A stretch of 64,000 nt of DNA from Marisa cornuarietis (lineage: Eukaryota > Mollusca > Gastropoda > Architaenioglossa > Ampullariidae), in contig SMMW01000046.1 in NCBI GenBank assembly GCA_004794655.1, forward strand, positions 4,302,501-4,366,500, given 5' to 3'. Positions 33,801 to 47,500 of the stretch are shown here, piece by piece. The notes under the pieces are model-generated. The model saw only the letters and a program-made list of their open reading frames with translations, searched no databases and was not told the DNA's origin. How positions within the stretch are numbered: position 1 is the first letter of the stretch; every line of letters starts with the position of its first letter. Position numbers and translations under genes: made by a program.

Positions 33801-35536
33801 ATTTATTGGTAGATTTAAATAAATGGTAGATTTTACTGCTTTCAATGGCAAGAGCACATATTTTTAAAAAACACCGAAGGAAACAAAAAACTATAAGAAA
33901 TATGAATCTGATGAGTTGTAAATAAAACAGGAAATGAATTAAGTCCCACTGTGTTGCAAGACCCAGTTATGACAGCGGTAAACAGTTCAAATAAAAACTA
34001 GAATAAATTTGGTAAAGTACTGCATTGTCAACATCTAGTCAAGGCCAGAACAACCAAAGAACACTTTTTCAACAAAAAATGTTTGAAGCATATACATAAT
34101 ACCTGTGCTAATCTGGCTAGAGGGCTCAGGCCATTAATAAAATATAAACACAGAATGTGCAGGTATGTTTAAACAGTGCAATACATACATTACCATATTA
34201 TGTTATATAATAAGGATACAGTGAATTTTGCCTCGAAAAAAAAAGAAATTCCAATATCCTATCTCCCTATGCTTAAATTTATGTGACCTAATCAGAATAC
34301 AAGCAAATCACAACCTGTGCTACCTTCGTCAACATGTGCCAATCATGCACATCTTCTTTCGTCTTTAAAGTAGATTTAAAAGTGTCCTACTTAAATCTGT
34401 CGCACAGCCCTATGAAAATTACATCATTTGTGCATTCTATTCCTTCTCATATATTAGGTCATGGCTGAACCACTACTTAATATGCATCAGATAATATCTG
34501 AAGTAATTACCTTCACTTAGCTGTTGAAAACAGCTCTCTTTGCATGGAGCACTTGGCACAAACCGTAAATAAAAACCAAACAAAATTTGATGCTGCATGT
34601 TTGGGAGCACAGAAGCAAGCTAATACACACAGTTAGTAATTTTTGGGGAGGATTTCACATTCTCCTACTTTCAATGACTGCCAGTTTGAGCAAAGTCAAA
34701 TATGCATTTGCATCAGTAAATGTTTGGATATGAAGAACGCTCTCTTCCTTTCAATCACATGCGAATGAACAAGAACACAATGTCATGACTGATGTCATCA
34801 CCACTGATAATATCACAACTCCAATCTCCTACTTTGTTGAATATTTAAAAAAATAGTTTCACATAGAAGGAAAAAGTAGGGAAAAATTATTCCCTGCATG
34901 AGACTGAAATCTCAAGATTTCCCTTCTGTTGCTTCAGTGGCTGTTGCTAGTTCAGAGTGACTCGCAGTCCCCAAGTCAAAGAGGCGCTGCTCTAAAACTA
35001 TAGCTCTCTACCAAGATGAGCAGTTCAGTGATTTAAAAGACCCCCACCCCCACACACACTTTTTGACAAAATTGATATGACGGATAACCACATTATTGCA
35101 TTGTGAAAAGCAAACGACTGCATGTACTTCAATGTTGCCATCATCTTTAGCCATAAAAAAAAGCAAGCATGTGTATCTCTCTCAGAAATTCTCTACTTAA
35201 CGAAGATGAATAAACAGAATTTTGTGTTGATTTGCAGAGGAATTTCTGGATTATCACTGATGATTTTTGGACCACAAATAGCAGAAAGGATCACATAATA
35301 AGTGGTTTCTTTGCTGGCAGTATTTTCCCAATCAGCTTCCATTCACTGTACAAACTTCTCTTGCACCCTTGTACAAAGTTACCTATACCACAACACAGAT
35401 ATTTCCTAACAGCTGATGAATTTCACTGTAAAACTTTCATTACAAATGAAACATTACCTATCTTTAGCTGCAAACAAAAATCCTCCAACAAAACCTCCCT
35501 TACTTCCCCTTCTAAAGCAGGACCATAACTGATAAC
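27855..35536. other. Gene-poor stretch, possible long PPP1R37 3' UTR
   Basis: About 7.7 kb of AT-rich sequence with no convincing exon on either strand and, unusually for this window, no recognisable LINE, SINE or MITE copy. It lies directly downstream of the PPP1R37 stop codon (35537, minus) and may be largely a very long 3' UTR. TTTATT at 27994-27999 (AATAAA on minus) could mark its end next to the converging BBOX1-like gene. This is inference; the stretch may equally be intergenic. Confidence 0.35.
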
Positions 35537-38500
35537 TCAAGCTAATTCATGAGGCAGTGTGTGCTGATTGTTGGATACTGTATCATTAGTCTGGGCATTG
35601 TTCATTTCTGTCACTTCTGTGCCTTCTGCAACAGATAAAAAATAATTACAAACAAAGCAAATTAGAACCCTTTCCCAAGAAAACATACATTTTTGTAACA
35701 GCAGGATGAAGTACGGTAAATCAGTGTGCATTCATATTCAAAAGTCCATACACAAATGGGTCTGTGTCTCCAAATGTTTATCTTATTTTACTTAAATAAT
35801 TTTATGTTTGCCATGATTGTTTAGCACTATTGTACAAAATGATGTCCATCAACAGTTACATTTACGAAGCCATATTTAAGATGAATAACATTGTCTTTCT
35901 AGTTTTTGCCATAAACTGTGTACAAACTTTAAGCCTAACAACTAACATTTAAGTTTAAAACTTAACAGCTTGAGTACATTGTGTTTACTTTTTTCCTTGC
36001 AAAAATGGAGAATGCTCTCTTAGAGCTGTTGGGCAAGCTATAGCTGAAAAAGATTATTCAACATGCAGGAAATGAACAAAACTGAATGATAAATTGCAAG
36101 TTGGGGAAAAAAAAATTAGAAATCAAAAGGCTTAGGGTTAGTTGTATTTTAAAAAGAAGTGAGAAGGTGCGAACAGATCTCTCTGCACAGATCATCAGTC
36201 CCAGATACATATATGTAAATCCTAACAAGTTAGAGGTCCCATCTTTTGTTTATACCTTTCAGCAATGGAACTCTAAACCACCATGTCATAGATATTATTA
36301 TTCAAAGAACTATCTATGTTGTTAATGCTGCTGTTAGGGAGTCTTAAAATGTGTGTGTGTGTGTGTGTGTGTGCGCATGCATTTGTAGGTGTGTAAACAA
36401 GAGTGAGAGAGAGAAAAATAAAGAGAGGAAGACTGTGTCAGAGTCATGAGTGATGGCGTAAATACATAACAAACCTTTTGTCATGAAAGGGAGACAAAGA
36501 AAACAATCATCATTGCATCTTTAAAAAAAAAAGTCACTCTGATTTAGAACACAAATTTTAAAAAATGCAATTCAAAATGAACTGTAAGCCGTCAGCTGGG
36601 AATTTATTTCAACAAGTTGCTTTATAGCCATATGCTACTTCATTATTATCATTGCTATCAGTGACAATTATTGAACTAAATTTCAGAATTTACACTAATT
36701 GTACACTAAAAAATAAGAAAAAAACCAAAACACCCCTTCCCTTGAAAACCTGACAAATTTTATTTTGTATTTTAGAGCAATACTGAAGTTCAGCACAATG
36801 CAAATAAAAACAATGAAATACAGACATAATGTAAAACTTCGAATCAAGTACTACAAGTGGTGTGACATTGAAGGACATAATATGATCAGATTCAAAGACA
36901 AGATTGTTACAGGACAGTAAATAAAACAGGATAAAAAACTATCATAAAATATACAGCCATGCATGGTCTATAAGACATTGCATGCACACAGGGCAGTGTA
37001 GTTATTGGATCAGCTCACTCTGTGAACTAAAATACTACTCACGGCAAAGCGGCCAGGAAAGTTCACTTCTTATACTTGCCAGCATAGCGTCTAGGTCACG
37101 CTCAAACTCATCACATTCATCTGTTGGGTGACATTGAAGAGGAGCAGTGCTCACAAATATGTGAGGCAAATGGTAAGCATGCAAAGATGTGTAGTTGAAC
37201 CTTGCTATTTAAATCTTTTTGTCTCATTCCCCTACAAAGATTTTTTTTACTTTTGTTATTTTATTTAAATATCCTAACCTTTTGACTACCTGTGCTATCA
37301 ACAACCCCTACCCCTACCCCTAATCTGATCTGAAAAATGGAATTTGCTAAAGAACTGAGTGACATACATGTTGAGAGCATTCTGAATAACATATGGAGCA
37401 TTCTGAATGCTAGATCACTGAGCATTGCACTAACAGCCTTTAGACAGAACAAAATCTAAATAAAACTTTTTAATCACTAGAGTTCTTTCTATCATAGCAC
37501 ATATTTTTTCAAGCCCAAATATCTTCCAGAATTAGGAATATTTGAAAAGAAAAGTTCAACTTTATGTGCTCTTGCACTTACTAAAGTGCATTTTCTATTA
37601 CTACATAAAACATTTAAATAAAGTTAGCCAGTAAGTAAATTTTACCTAGAAACTTTTGTTTCAACATGCATGCACATCCACAGACATGCAAAATGACATA
37701 TGCATAAGCCTGTTTAACAATTCTTCTCCAAACATTTTTTGAACAGAGTACTATTTTATATTTATCACAAAGGAAAAAATAACAAAAAAGCAAAGCATGG
37801 CATAGTGGTGGAGAATAATAGATAATGTAATGATGGATAATGTGCACACTGGAAAATATAATGCAGAGGTACAGAACAACAGACAGAAGCATGCAAAATA
37901 TCTGACTAATTTATTAATAATCAAGCTCTTGTCAGTTAGAGGGACATACTCTTGAGTATAACAAAATTTGTGAAAGATCCACTGTCGTACAACAAAATGT
38001 TAATTTTTCTTACTCTCTCAAGTAAAAAAGGTAGCTTATACTTTAAGGTCATGCTTCTATTTCCACTTTTTTTTTTGGTTGTTGGTCGCCAACATCTTTG
38101 AATAAACTTAACACCACTCTTTCAGTTAATAAGTTAATCAATGTAAAATTGCTTTAGAGATTTGCACTGATATACTTAAGAAAGTGTACTTGTACATATA
38201 TTACCAGCATTAGCCCTTGGTAACCAGAACAACTTAAGTTGTCCTAGCTAAATTTTGGTCAACAACTCATTTATTTAACATTATATATATTTTTTTCAAG
38301 TGCTTATCATTGAACGAAAGTTTCAAAAAGAAAATCAGATGCATTCCATGTAACTTTGCTGTGAAAAATCATAATGAAAATTATATCAAAGAATGCCCGC
38401 CATCAGATTGATGTTTGCAAAATGCAGATTACAGAGCAATCTTACCCTGACATGGATGGTCCTGGAGTGTATTCTACACCAGTGTTTCTCAATCTTTTTC

Positions 38501-41500
38501 GCAACTCTACCCCCAGAGGGTGAAAGTATGCCTGCGGGTACCCATTGTGAGTAAGTTCGCACATAAAAGTACTTATTTTCATAATGGCAGGTGATTACCT
38601 TTCTAATGAGACACTTGGGCTTAATTTTGTGCCATCAAAGATTTGATGCGAGGATGGATGCTGCTGACGACTAGTATGACATCACCTTCAGGCTGAAGTT
38701 GCTTTCGTTCTTTAGTTTTTAGTGTAGTCAAAGCAGAGAAAGCACTTTCACATAAATATGTTGATAAAAAGACAACAATGCTGACAATACTGCATTACTC
38801 AAGTCTTCGTATTCCTTACGCACACTGTGCCAGAAATCTCCCACGTTACTGTCCATTCTTGCTTTCAAAGTTCTATCCGCCGCAATTTCAGATAATTTCT
38901 CTTTCAAGTCATCAGGAAGTTCTGCTGTCACAAAAAGGATCCAAAATCCAGTTGTTCTGAAAATCTCTTGTGCTGTTGTTTCTCCCGGCAAAGTTTTGTA
39001 AGCTAATATGTACTTCTCCTGAAAGTCCCGCTACTTGATCCACATACTGGATAAAAATCATCAACTGAGCTTCATTTGATAAGTCTGTCGACTCATCCAA
39101 GTGTAATGCAAATTGTTTTCTCACTTTGATCTGCTCACAGACTTGCTGGATTATATCGTCAGCCATTTCTTGAATTTGCCTTGATACAGTATAATAATAA
39201 TAATAGTGAAGATTTTTATAGCGCATATTCACACTCATAGAGAGCATGCTCTTAGCGCTTAAAACGAGGAAGAGACGTGGACTAAGTAGACACAGAACAA
39301 AGGGGACGAAAGAAAACGACAGTACTGACGACGAAACAGAAAACAAAAGGCATCAAGTAACAGGAACAGAAAAATATAGTGATTCTGCCGAGAAAGATGG
39401 GTAAAGTAGCAAGAGGGAAGTATCATCCGAATGTGGGATAGTTTTCACCGTATCCACTGCTTTCTTGTCTATCATTATTTTTTAAATTTTTAGTGCTGCA
39501 GAAAGGACCAACTCCTCAACAATAGTATGAGGTTTCCTTGTTTTCGCATTACAAAGGCATGTAAAGCTTTCTCAGACGTATGCAGACATCCGTGTAACAT
39601 TGCAGTGCTTTTCATCATACTCTCCTGTTGCCTCTTGAAATATCCCACTGGTCTATCTTTCAATTCTGCGTGTTTGGTTTGCAGGTGTCTTTTCAGAAGG
39701 ACGGTTTCATGCTGTGATTGGGCAGAGTTTCGTTGCATATGACATAGAGTGGAAGTGGAGGGATTGCTGACAAAGCCGTAGCCCAAATAGTCTTCAGAAT
39801 ATTGTCGTATTTTTCTTCCTGCAGATGAATCTTCTGGTGGCTTCTTATCTTGCTGCTGCCACGGCCGTTTTTGATGAATTCCATGGCCTGTCTTATCAGA
39901 AGATGACCCAACACCTTCTGAGTCAGTCACTTTCATGAACACGTCTGTATTACTTCATGTCTTCTAAAAACCAGTCCATTTTGGGAGTTCTAGTGAACAA
40001 TGCGAACACAAGCCTTATAATCGAATCTGCCCCATGCTATAGTACAGTTGCACTAACTGTCGCACATATTTTGGTGATGAGTTTAAACTAAACTACAACT
40101 AACGCATTGAAAAAATAATTATTTATGTCTCTGCGTACCCCTGCATAACCCTTGCCGTACCCCTAGGGGTATGTGTACCACCGGTTGAGAACCACTGTTC
40201 TACACGATGCATTCCAGGTAGATGTTAAACAGCACTGGAGACAGTGAGCAACCTGGGTGAATGCCCACCTGCTTGTTTAGGAGTACTGCACTCCTGGAGC
40301 TGTCGTACAGAGATTTGATGGTTTGGATGAGATTAGCCTCAATGTTGAATTTCTGCATCATGTGCCACAGCCCTTGGTGCCATGCTCTATGGAAAGCCAT
40401 CTTAAAGTTGAAGAAATTATGGCAGAGATCCTTGTCGTGCTAGATGTGCTTTTCAATCAGAACCTGACTGTTAAATATTTGTTGAACCGTGCTCCTGCCC
40501 ACATGAAATCCAGCCTGCTCTTCCACTAGCGGTTCTTTGGCCATATTAGGGTTACGCAGCTAACTGAAGTGATTTCAAGGATTAGGTGTGATACATTTCA
40601 GCTTCAATCTCCTTGCTTATTAGGAAGAGATTGTGGTCCCTGTTGATAACCAGACCTGGATATGCACTCGTTTTTTATTCAAAGTGTCTTGGCAGCAGGA
40701 TACTTCAGTCTGGTTATGGATCAACCCATAATATCGCTAGCCTCAATCTTTTGTGTGGAGGTGGGGAGTAAGGGACATGTTTTGGGCCGAGCCAGCAACT
40801 AAAGCTATATCATGGCAAAGAAGCCAGCCCTGCAAACAAGATCTTAACCCAGGACAGCCAATCCTCCCTGTCTTGGTGACAGGTGCTAACCATTGCACTC
40901 TCAGACTGCCTTACCTTTTTTGCAGATGCAGGGTATGGGTGATACATTTTACAAAAATTTAATGAAAGATATTTCTATTCTTTCTAGCACTTTTTCTTTT
41001 TAAGAAGTGGAAATTTCTGATTAAAAAAAAAAGCACCATGCCTGAAATGGCAGTACCTATTTGTCCTTAAATATACAAGAAATTATTACTCATTTTCATA
41101 CAATGCCTCATCCAAAATCCATGCAATTACAATCATCCAGAAAGCCCGAGAACAGAAGCAGAAAGGGAAGTCATCAGATGATATCCAAACTAGACACTTG
41201 CATGCAACTGTGACTAAGTCACACCAAAATGACTCTTATAGGACCAACAGCTTAATGACCAGACATATCAACACAACTCACCAGATCCTTTGCTCTCATC
41301 GATGAGTGCACTGGCCAGCTCTTGTGTCAGACCATTTAGAGTTAGAGAGGTGAAGAAGTCTGGCTTGCTGCCCTCGTCCTCATCAGCTTCACTCTGCTGT
41401 TCTGCTATGCTGGATGCATCCACTGCCAGCCAGGTCTCACTTGGAGTCGACTTCAAGCTCACACCTACTTCTTCGTCTTTCTCCAGCACTACCTCGGTTG

Positions 41501-44500
41501 AACCTCCCTCTTCATGCAGGCTTTCTGAGTGCTGGCTTGGGACACGAAGAGCTGTTGTGAACATGCTGAGGTCCTCATCATCCATGCTGAGGTCAAACAA
41601 ATCCAAGCTTCTGTATGGCGAATGAGTGGAGATTGAAGTGGCTGTGCTTTGCTGATCGTTAGGAAGATTCTCGTCTCCTGCCTGCTGAGAGAAAGCAGAT
41701 TCTCCACAAGCATTACTTTTCTTGTGTATACTACCTAAGTCTTCACCTTGACTTAAATGACTTGCTTCCATTGTGGATGTACAGTCACTCTCTGCTGCAC
41801 TTTGAGTGAAAGAATTTCTGGTAGAACGAAGATGTGAAGCAGCACTGTGGCTCGATGTCTCTGGTTTTACTTTTCCTAAACGGCTGAATTCTACAAACAA
41901 ATCGTCATCATCTTCTGGGCTTAAAGTCTGTGGAATGTAAGAGCTTTGCATTGTATCCCAGGTCTTCACACCACCAACAGCATTTAGGTAAGTGACATTT
42001 GTCTCTTCCTCTTCTCCAACATGGCTCTCTCCCTCTTGGCACGATGAATCATTGGTTGAAGAAAAAGCTGAGGAGTCATCAAACACAGAATCTGAATCTG
42101 GGGTTCCCACGCTGATGTCCGTCAAATCATCACTATCACAGTCAACAACATCCACCTTGCGAGGCGGAGACCTTGCAGCCCTAAGAACTCCTAAAGGATC
42201 CAGCTCGGCACCCTCTTCAGATACTCCCTCTTCTTCTATGTCCTTCTCTGTTGGGCTAGCCTTGCTGCCTCCTCCATAAGAAACAACTTCGTTCAACTTA
42301 CCATCCCCGCTGGCCTTGACACTGCCAGGCTGATGAACCAAGGAAGAATCTGAAACAATCTGCTCAATGTACTCTCTGACAGTTTCCACAGCCAGGTCTT
42401 GACACAGAAGAGTAGGACTGATCCCTATTGTGGGTGCAGGGGGGCCTGGAAGCAAAGAACTTGCTCCAGTAGGGCTTGCCACGTTTGGTGTGGTCCCCAG
42501 TGCACCAGTCTGTGACACGGTAGGGGACATGACAGGCAGAGGTTCTTTGACCCGACTGACAGAGAAAATTTTGCGGGCTGTTGGGCGAGGGTAATACTGG
42601 GGAGACAGCAAGAGCTCGACAGGAGGGGACGGCAATACTGTGGCCCCAGTCAGGCTCTGAGGCAACGGCAGTATCATGCTGCCTTCTGTCACAGCTCCTG
42701 GTGATGGTGTCACTGTCACTGCTGTCAACGGGTGCTGCAGCTCCAATGTCATCGGAGGTGAGGACGCTGACACAGACACTTCAGGTATAACAGTCGCACC
42801 TGCCAATCCTGCTTCTCCTTGCTGGCCAGGGAAGAGAGGGTGAACATCTGAGGGATGGGGTGACTCCAGAGACTCCTGTGGTGTCAGCTGAGTAGCATCA
42901 AATAACAAACTAGGTCGCCGCCTTGTGCTCTGCTCGGTCAGACATAGCAACTGAAAACCAGGATCAAAGAACTTTTGTAATGCACTAAACCTTAAGGATC
43001 ATCTAAAAGAATCTGACACATAACAATTCTAAACTAGCTCTCATGTGTAGGGATCTCAGGAGTGCTTGTATCTGACTTTCCAAAGTTTAAGAGTTTCTAA
43101 TGAGCATAATCTGTGCGGACATATCTTGTTAATCATACTAATCATCTCTAACAGCAAAGCTTTTTCTCTGTTACTCTTCCTCTACAAAGGTAAATCTCAC
43201 CTCTGGATGAGCCTGCACAGCTTCCTGGGCCAGTGCTAATGCAGATTCAACAGATATTCGTGCCACTTCCTGATGGGCCCTCTCTTCCAACTGACGCCTC
43301 TCGTCTTCCTCTCGCTGCAGTGCCCTCTGCTGATTGCGTTCTAGCAACACCTGGATGTCTTGCAGTAGCCGCTTCTGCTGCTCAGCATAGTCCTTCATGC
43401 CCTGCAGGTATAATTATAATCCTGACAAACCTAAATTTCAATTCAGTGGAGTATTATATTTTATATATGTTTTTGAATTGTGTCTATAAAAAGTAATGGA
43501 GAGGCTCTGCTGCCTTGTGGCTTGTGTGGTCTAGTTGATGAAGCAGAAGTTCACCAATTCAAGGCTCACTGAGGATGGCAATTAGAAAACTCTCCCTGCC
43601 TACCTCACAATGATGGATACCTCCCTTATCAATGAAGGACATGTGACCCATGTTTTTTAATCCATAAAATCCAAGGAGTTGTCAAACCCCAGTTAAAACT
43701 GTTGGGGGTTTTCTAACCCTAGGTTGAAACTGGAGGTTTTTAGACCTTATGTAAACATATTGGGGCTTTATTGACTATTTGCAGAAAAAAATACACATCA
43801 ATGTACTTGTGTTGATCTTACCCTGATTTTGATCTCTGGGGTCAAGGAACTATTTTAATTATGAGTGGCATGTATTAATGCATGTAAAATTGTCACTAAC
43901 GTTTGAGGTCAGTCGGCCATAAAATATACCAGCTTTCAATTGGGTTTATTATGCAATGTCTCACATGATTTGGCCTACAACCTAAACCTTTCTTTTTCAA
44001 AAAAATGTTTTCATACCCCTGGTGCCAAATTGATTACATTTTCAGACACATTTGGCAAATTTTCTTTACATGATTCCAAGCACTCTTCTATGACTTAAGC
44101 TTGTTTCTCCAGATTTGAAACATTATCCCAAGCTAGCTTTCTTACACACATAAAACATATAAGCATGAGAGATGCATTTTGAAAATTTAGGCTAGGGGTT
44201 TCTAATTTCAACTCTCACAGGTTTTGCTACATCTGTGAAAACAGTAGAAACACTGTCTTTTTGTATGGAACAGGAAAAAGAAATATGTTTCTTATTTATC
44301 TTTCCCAAATATTTATGAGAATACATTTCCAGAAAATTTTGCAGAGTAATTTTACATTTTTGATTTTACCTTTTAATGCCAGACAACTGTACTAGAATAA
44401 CTACCAGTCTGGCCAAATATATTTATAGACCATAAGATCTGAAAGAAAAACTTCTAAAGCTTTGACTTCACTCTGTTTATTCTTGGGGCACTTTTGTTAG

Positions 44501-47500
44501 AATAAATGTCATGCACAAGTAATTATCTGCAAGTAGCACAGACATATTATTACTTTAGAATACCTGTTGTTAAATGGTTTAAGTATATTCATTTTGTAAT
44601 ATTATTATCTGTGTATTAATGAATATATGTTAACGCACAATCTTAGTGATTTCCTTATGTTAAAGAGCAAAATTTAGCTAGTAACATATGTCAGTGCTGT
44701 GCTTGTACACACGAGCTAGTAAGGCTAATTAAAGCCTTGGTCTTTGTATGTTGCTTAAATTATCTCCATTTAGTAATACCTCCCCCCTCCACTGCTCTAG
44801 CTCTTTGATAAAGCTATATTCAGCACTGTGTTTTAAACACAAGTTCATATTTTGCAATCACCATTTTTGAGTTCCCATGAGCTATTTTATTGTTTGAAAC
44901 ATTGAAACATTTTTGGCTTTTGTACGCGGTTTTGTATACTGTTCCTATTATTTCCCTTCATTCTACTTTATACTTAGGTAGATATTTCTTTTCGTGCAAG
45001 TATAAAATGTAAATGTTTGCATGGGAACCTGTTTACCTGTCTTCAGTCATGGGCGCAAACCTACTGAATAAAATCTATGCATGCTACACAATGGGAAACC
45101 CTGTATCACATTTTTACCATAGACAAAGTGATATCACTGGAAACGTGCAGTGCACACAATTTTGAAGAAGAATTCACCATTGGGAGATGGCTTTCAAATA
45201 TATATATACATATATATGTATATATTATTGACTGAGAGCCTTAAATGTCCTGAAAGAAGGAAATTCTTAGTGACTTACTGGTTCTTTCTTGGTTTCTTTA
45301 TCAAGGTCTATGCGAGTAACACTGTCATTGACCTTGAGCGACAATGACAGAGCCATTAGCCCAGCTGTCTTAATGTCATTTTCTCGGAGGTCCAAGCGCA
45401 GAAGGTGAGCACTATCGGCAACATACTCAGCCAATGCAACAGCTCCTAAGCAAACAGCCAGAGATAAGACTGCAAAATTGTCTTATTTTAAAATCGCAAA
45501 GCTACATAGAGAAAGCCAGGAAACTTGGGTGTTAAGATGTTATATGCTGAATCCTCATACAAGTACTCTCCTCCCATTTAATACAGAGAGAAATAGGATT
45601 TATAAGGTAAAAATTTCAAAAAAGCTACAGAAAATAAAAAAAATTGTTTCCAATGGGACACTAAACTTTAATTAAGAATTAAAAAAATATTCATTAATTT
45701 TTCTGCAGCTCTCTATATATGAAGGAAATGCTGAAGCATTGAACCAAAAGTAGACAATATGTTACAATAAAAAGTGAAATTTCCAGAATGCTAGAAGTTA
45801 AGATATAGCACCTTCACACGTCAGGCGTGTTGACTGAAGACCCAGACGTAGCAAAGACTTGCTTTTTAGGAGGCCTTCCTTGAGAATATGTATGCCCTCA
45901 TTTGTCACATTGTTGTGGCCAAGATTTAGTGTCTCTAGACACTTAGTAGAACCCTACGCGAAAAAAAAGAGAGGCACGACAAGTGTATGAAGCAACTCTA
46001 AAGTAGAATCATTCTCAAATCACTGTGCTCACATGACAGCTGGCCAGTACATATTATGTGAGCTTTCTTACAGCACATGACCCAACCTTAAACCTTACCA
46101 AAAAAAAAAAAAAAATCACAAAATAAAACAAACTATAAGATTATTAACACAGTTCCATATCACAAGGGCTGCATTAAAAAAAAAACTTACCAGTGCTCGG
46201 CCAATGGCAGCCATAGACTGATATGTGATTTGGTTGTTCCAAAGTACAAGGGTCTTTAGGCCATGGTCAAGGTTTTGTTCATATAATCCTTCACACACAT
46301 GTCCCACTCCTACATCCTGCAGGACAAGGCATGCATACATTCACAAGTAAAACAGTGGACATAATAAACAAAAGATATGATGCTTTTACAATCAATATTT
46401 AGTTCAAAGTTGTTCAGTATCATACAAAAGTCCATGATGCATACATAAATGATGAAAATGTGAACACATAGTTTAAAATTACAGTGGTCCTTTGGTTTAA
46501 AGTATGATTATTTGTAAATTAATCATCTTGTTTTCAATTCATCTAAATAATTACTCCAGGACAAAGGGTACAAACTTTTTTTTGAAGGCCATAAACTGTC
46601 AATGAAACTGATACCATAGCAAAAGTAAGAGAACAACACAAAAATGTACAGTAGCAATTATAAGAGTAAAAAAACCTGCAAATGATTGTTGCGAAGGTCC
46701 AGTAGAGTAAGTGAATGGTTGTATTTTAACAGGTTTCCAAGCTGAATGCCATCACTGGGCATCAGTCGATTATCAGCCAGAAAAAGTTCTTGCAATGTCT
46801 CATTCATCTTGAGTGCAGCCACTGCAACCATGGGGGGAAAATAAAAAGCACAGTGTTACTATGTGTACATGAAGCTTAAATCTGCGTTCTTTTTTTTTAA
46901 AAGACCGATAAATATCAAATAAAGAAAATAGTGATGCCAAGTTGGATAACATTTAAATATGATGAACATCCTAACAAGCAATCAAACATTATTAACAAAT
47001 TTTGTGCACGACCAAAAAACTAAATTAAAATTATATATATACACACACACACAAATGTTTAAAGTGATCTAAACTGTAGTACCATGCAGTCAAACAATGA
47101 AAACACTAGCATCTATTCACACACCAAAAACGCCATAACAACCAATCTATGTGTATTTACAGTGTGACATTAAACTGCTCACCAAGAATTATCAGAGCAC
47201 GTCCAGAAAGGTACATATTCTCCATGTGTAAGATTGTTAGATGGCTTCCTAGCTTTAATGCACGGCCAAACACAGGTATGGATCGATCGTTAAGGTCACA
47301 ACTCCTCACATCCAGGGTTGTCAGGCTTGGCGTCTGCAAACATGCAGTTGCTGTCAGACTGAGGGGTTGTGGAGAGACCTTTCTATCGTCATTCCTTGCT
47401 AGCTAGTTCAAATGTGGGCATCATTTAAATTCTTTTTATAAAATATTACATCGCGTCTCATTAGCTAAAGAAATTTTTAGGAATGATTGTTGCTGAAGTG

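Noticed and set aside
41290..42790. Plus-strand ORFs opposite the large PPP1R37 exon
   Set aside because: Shadows of the minus-strand coding sequence; no codon or domain support.
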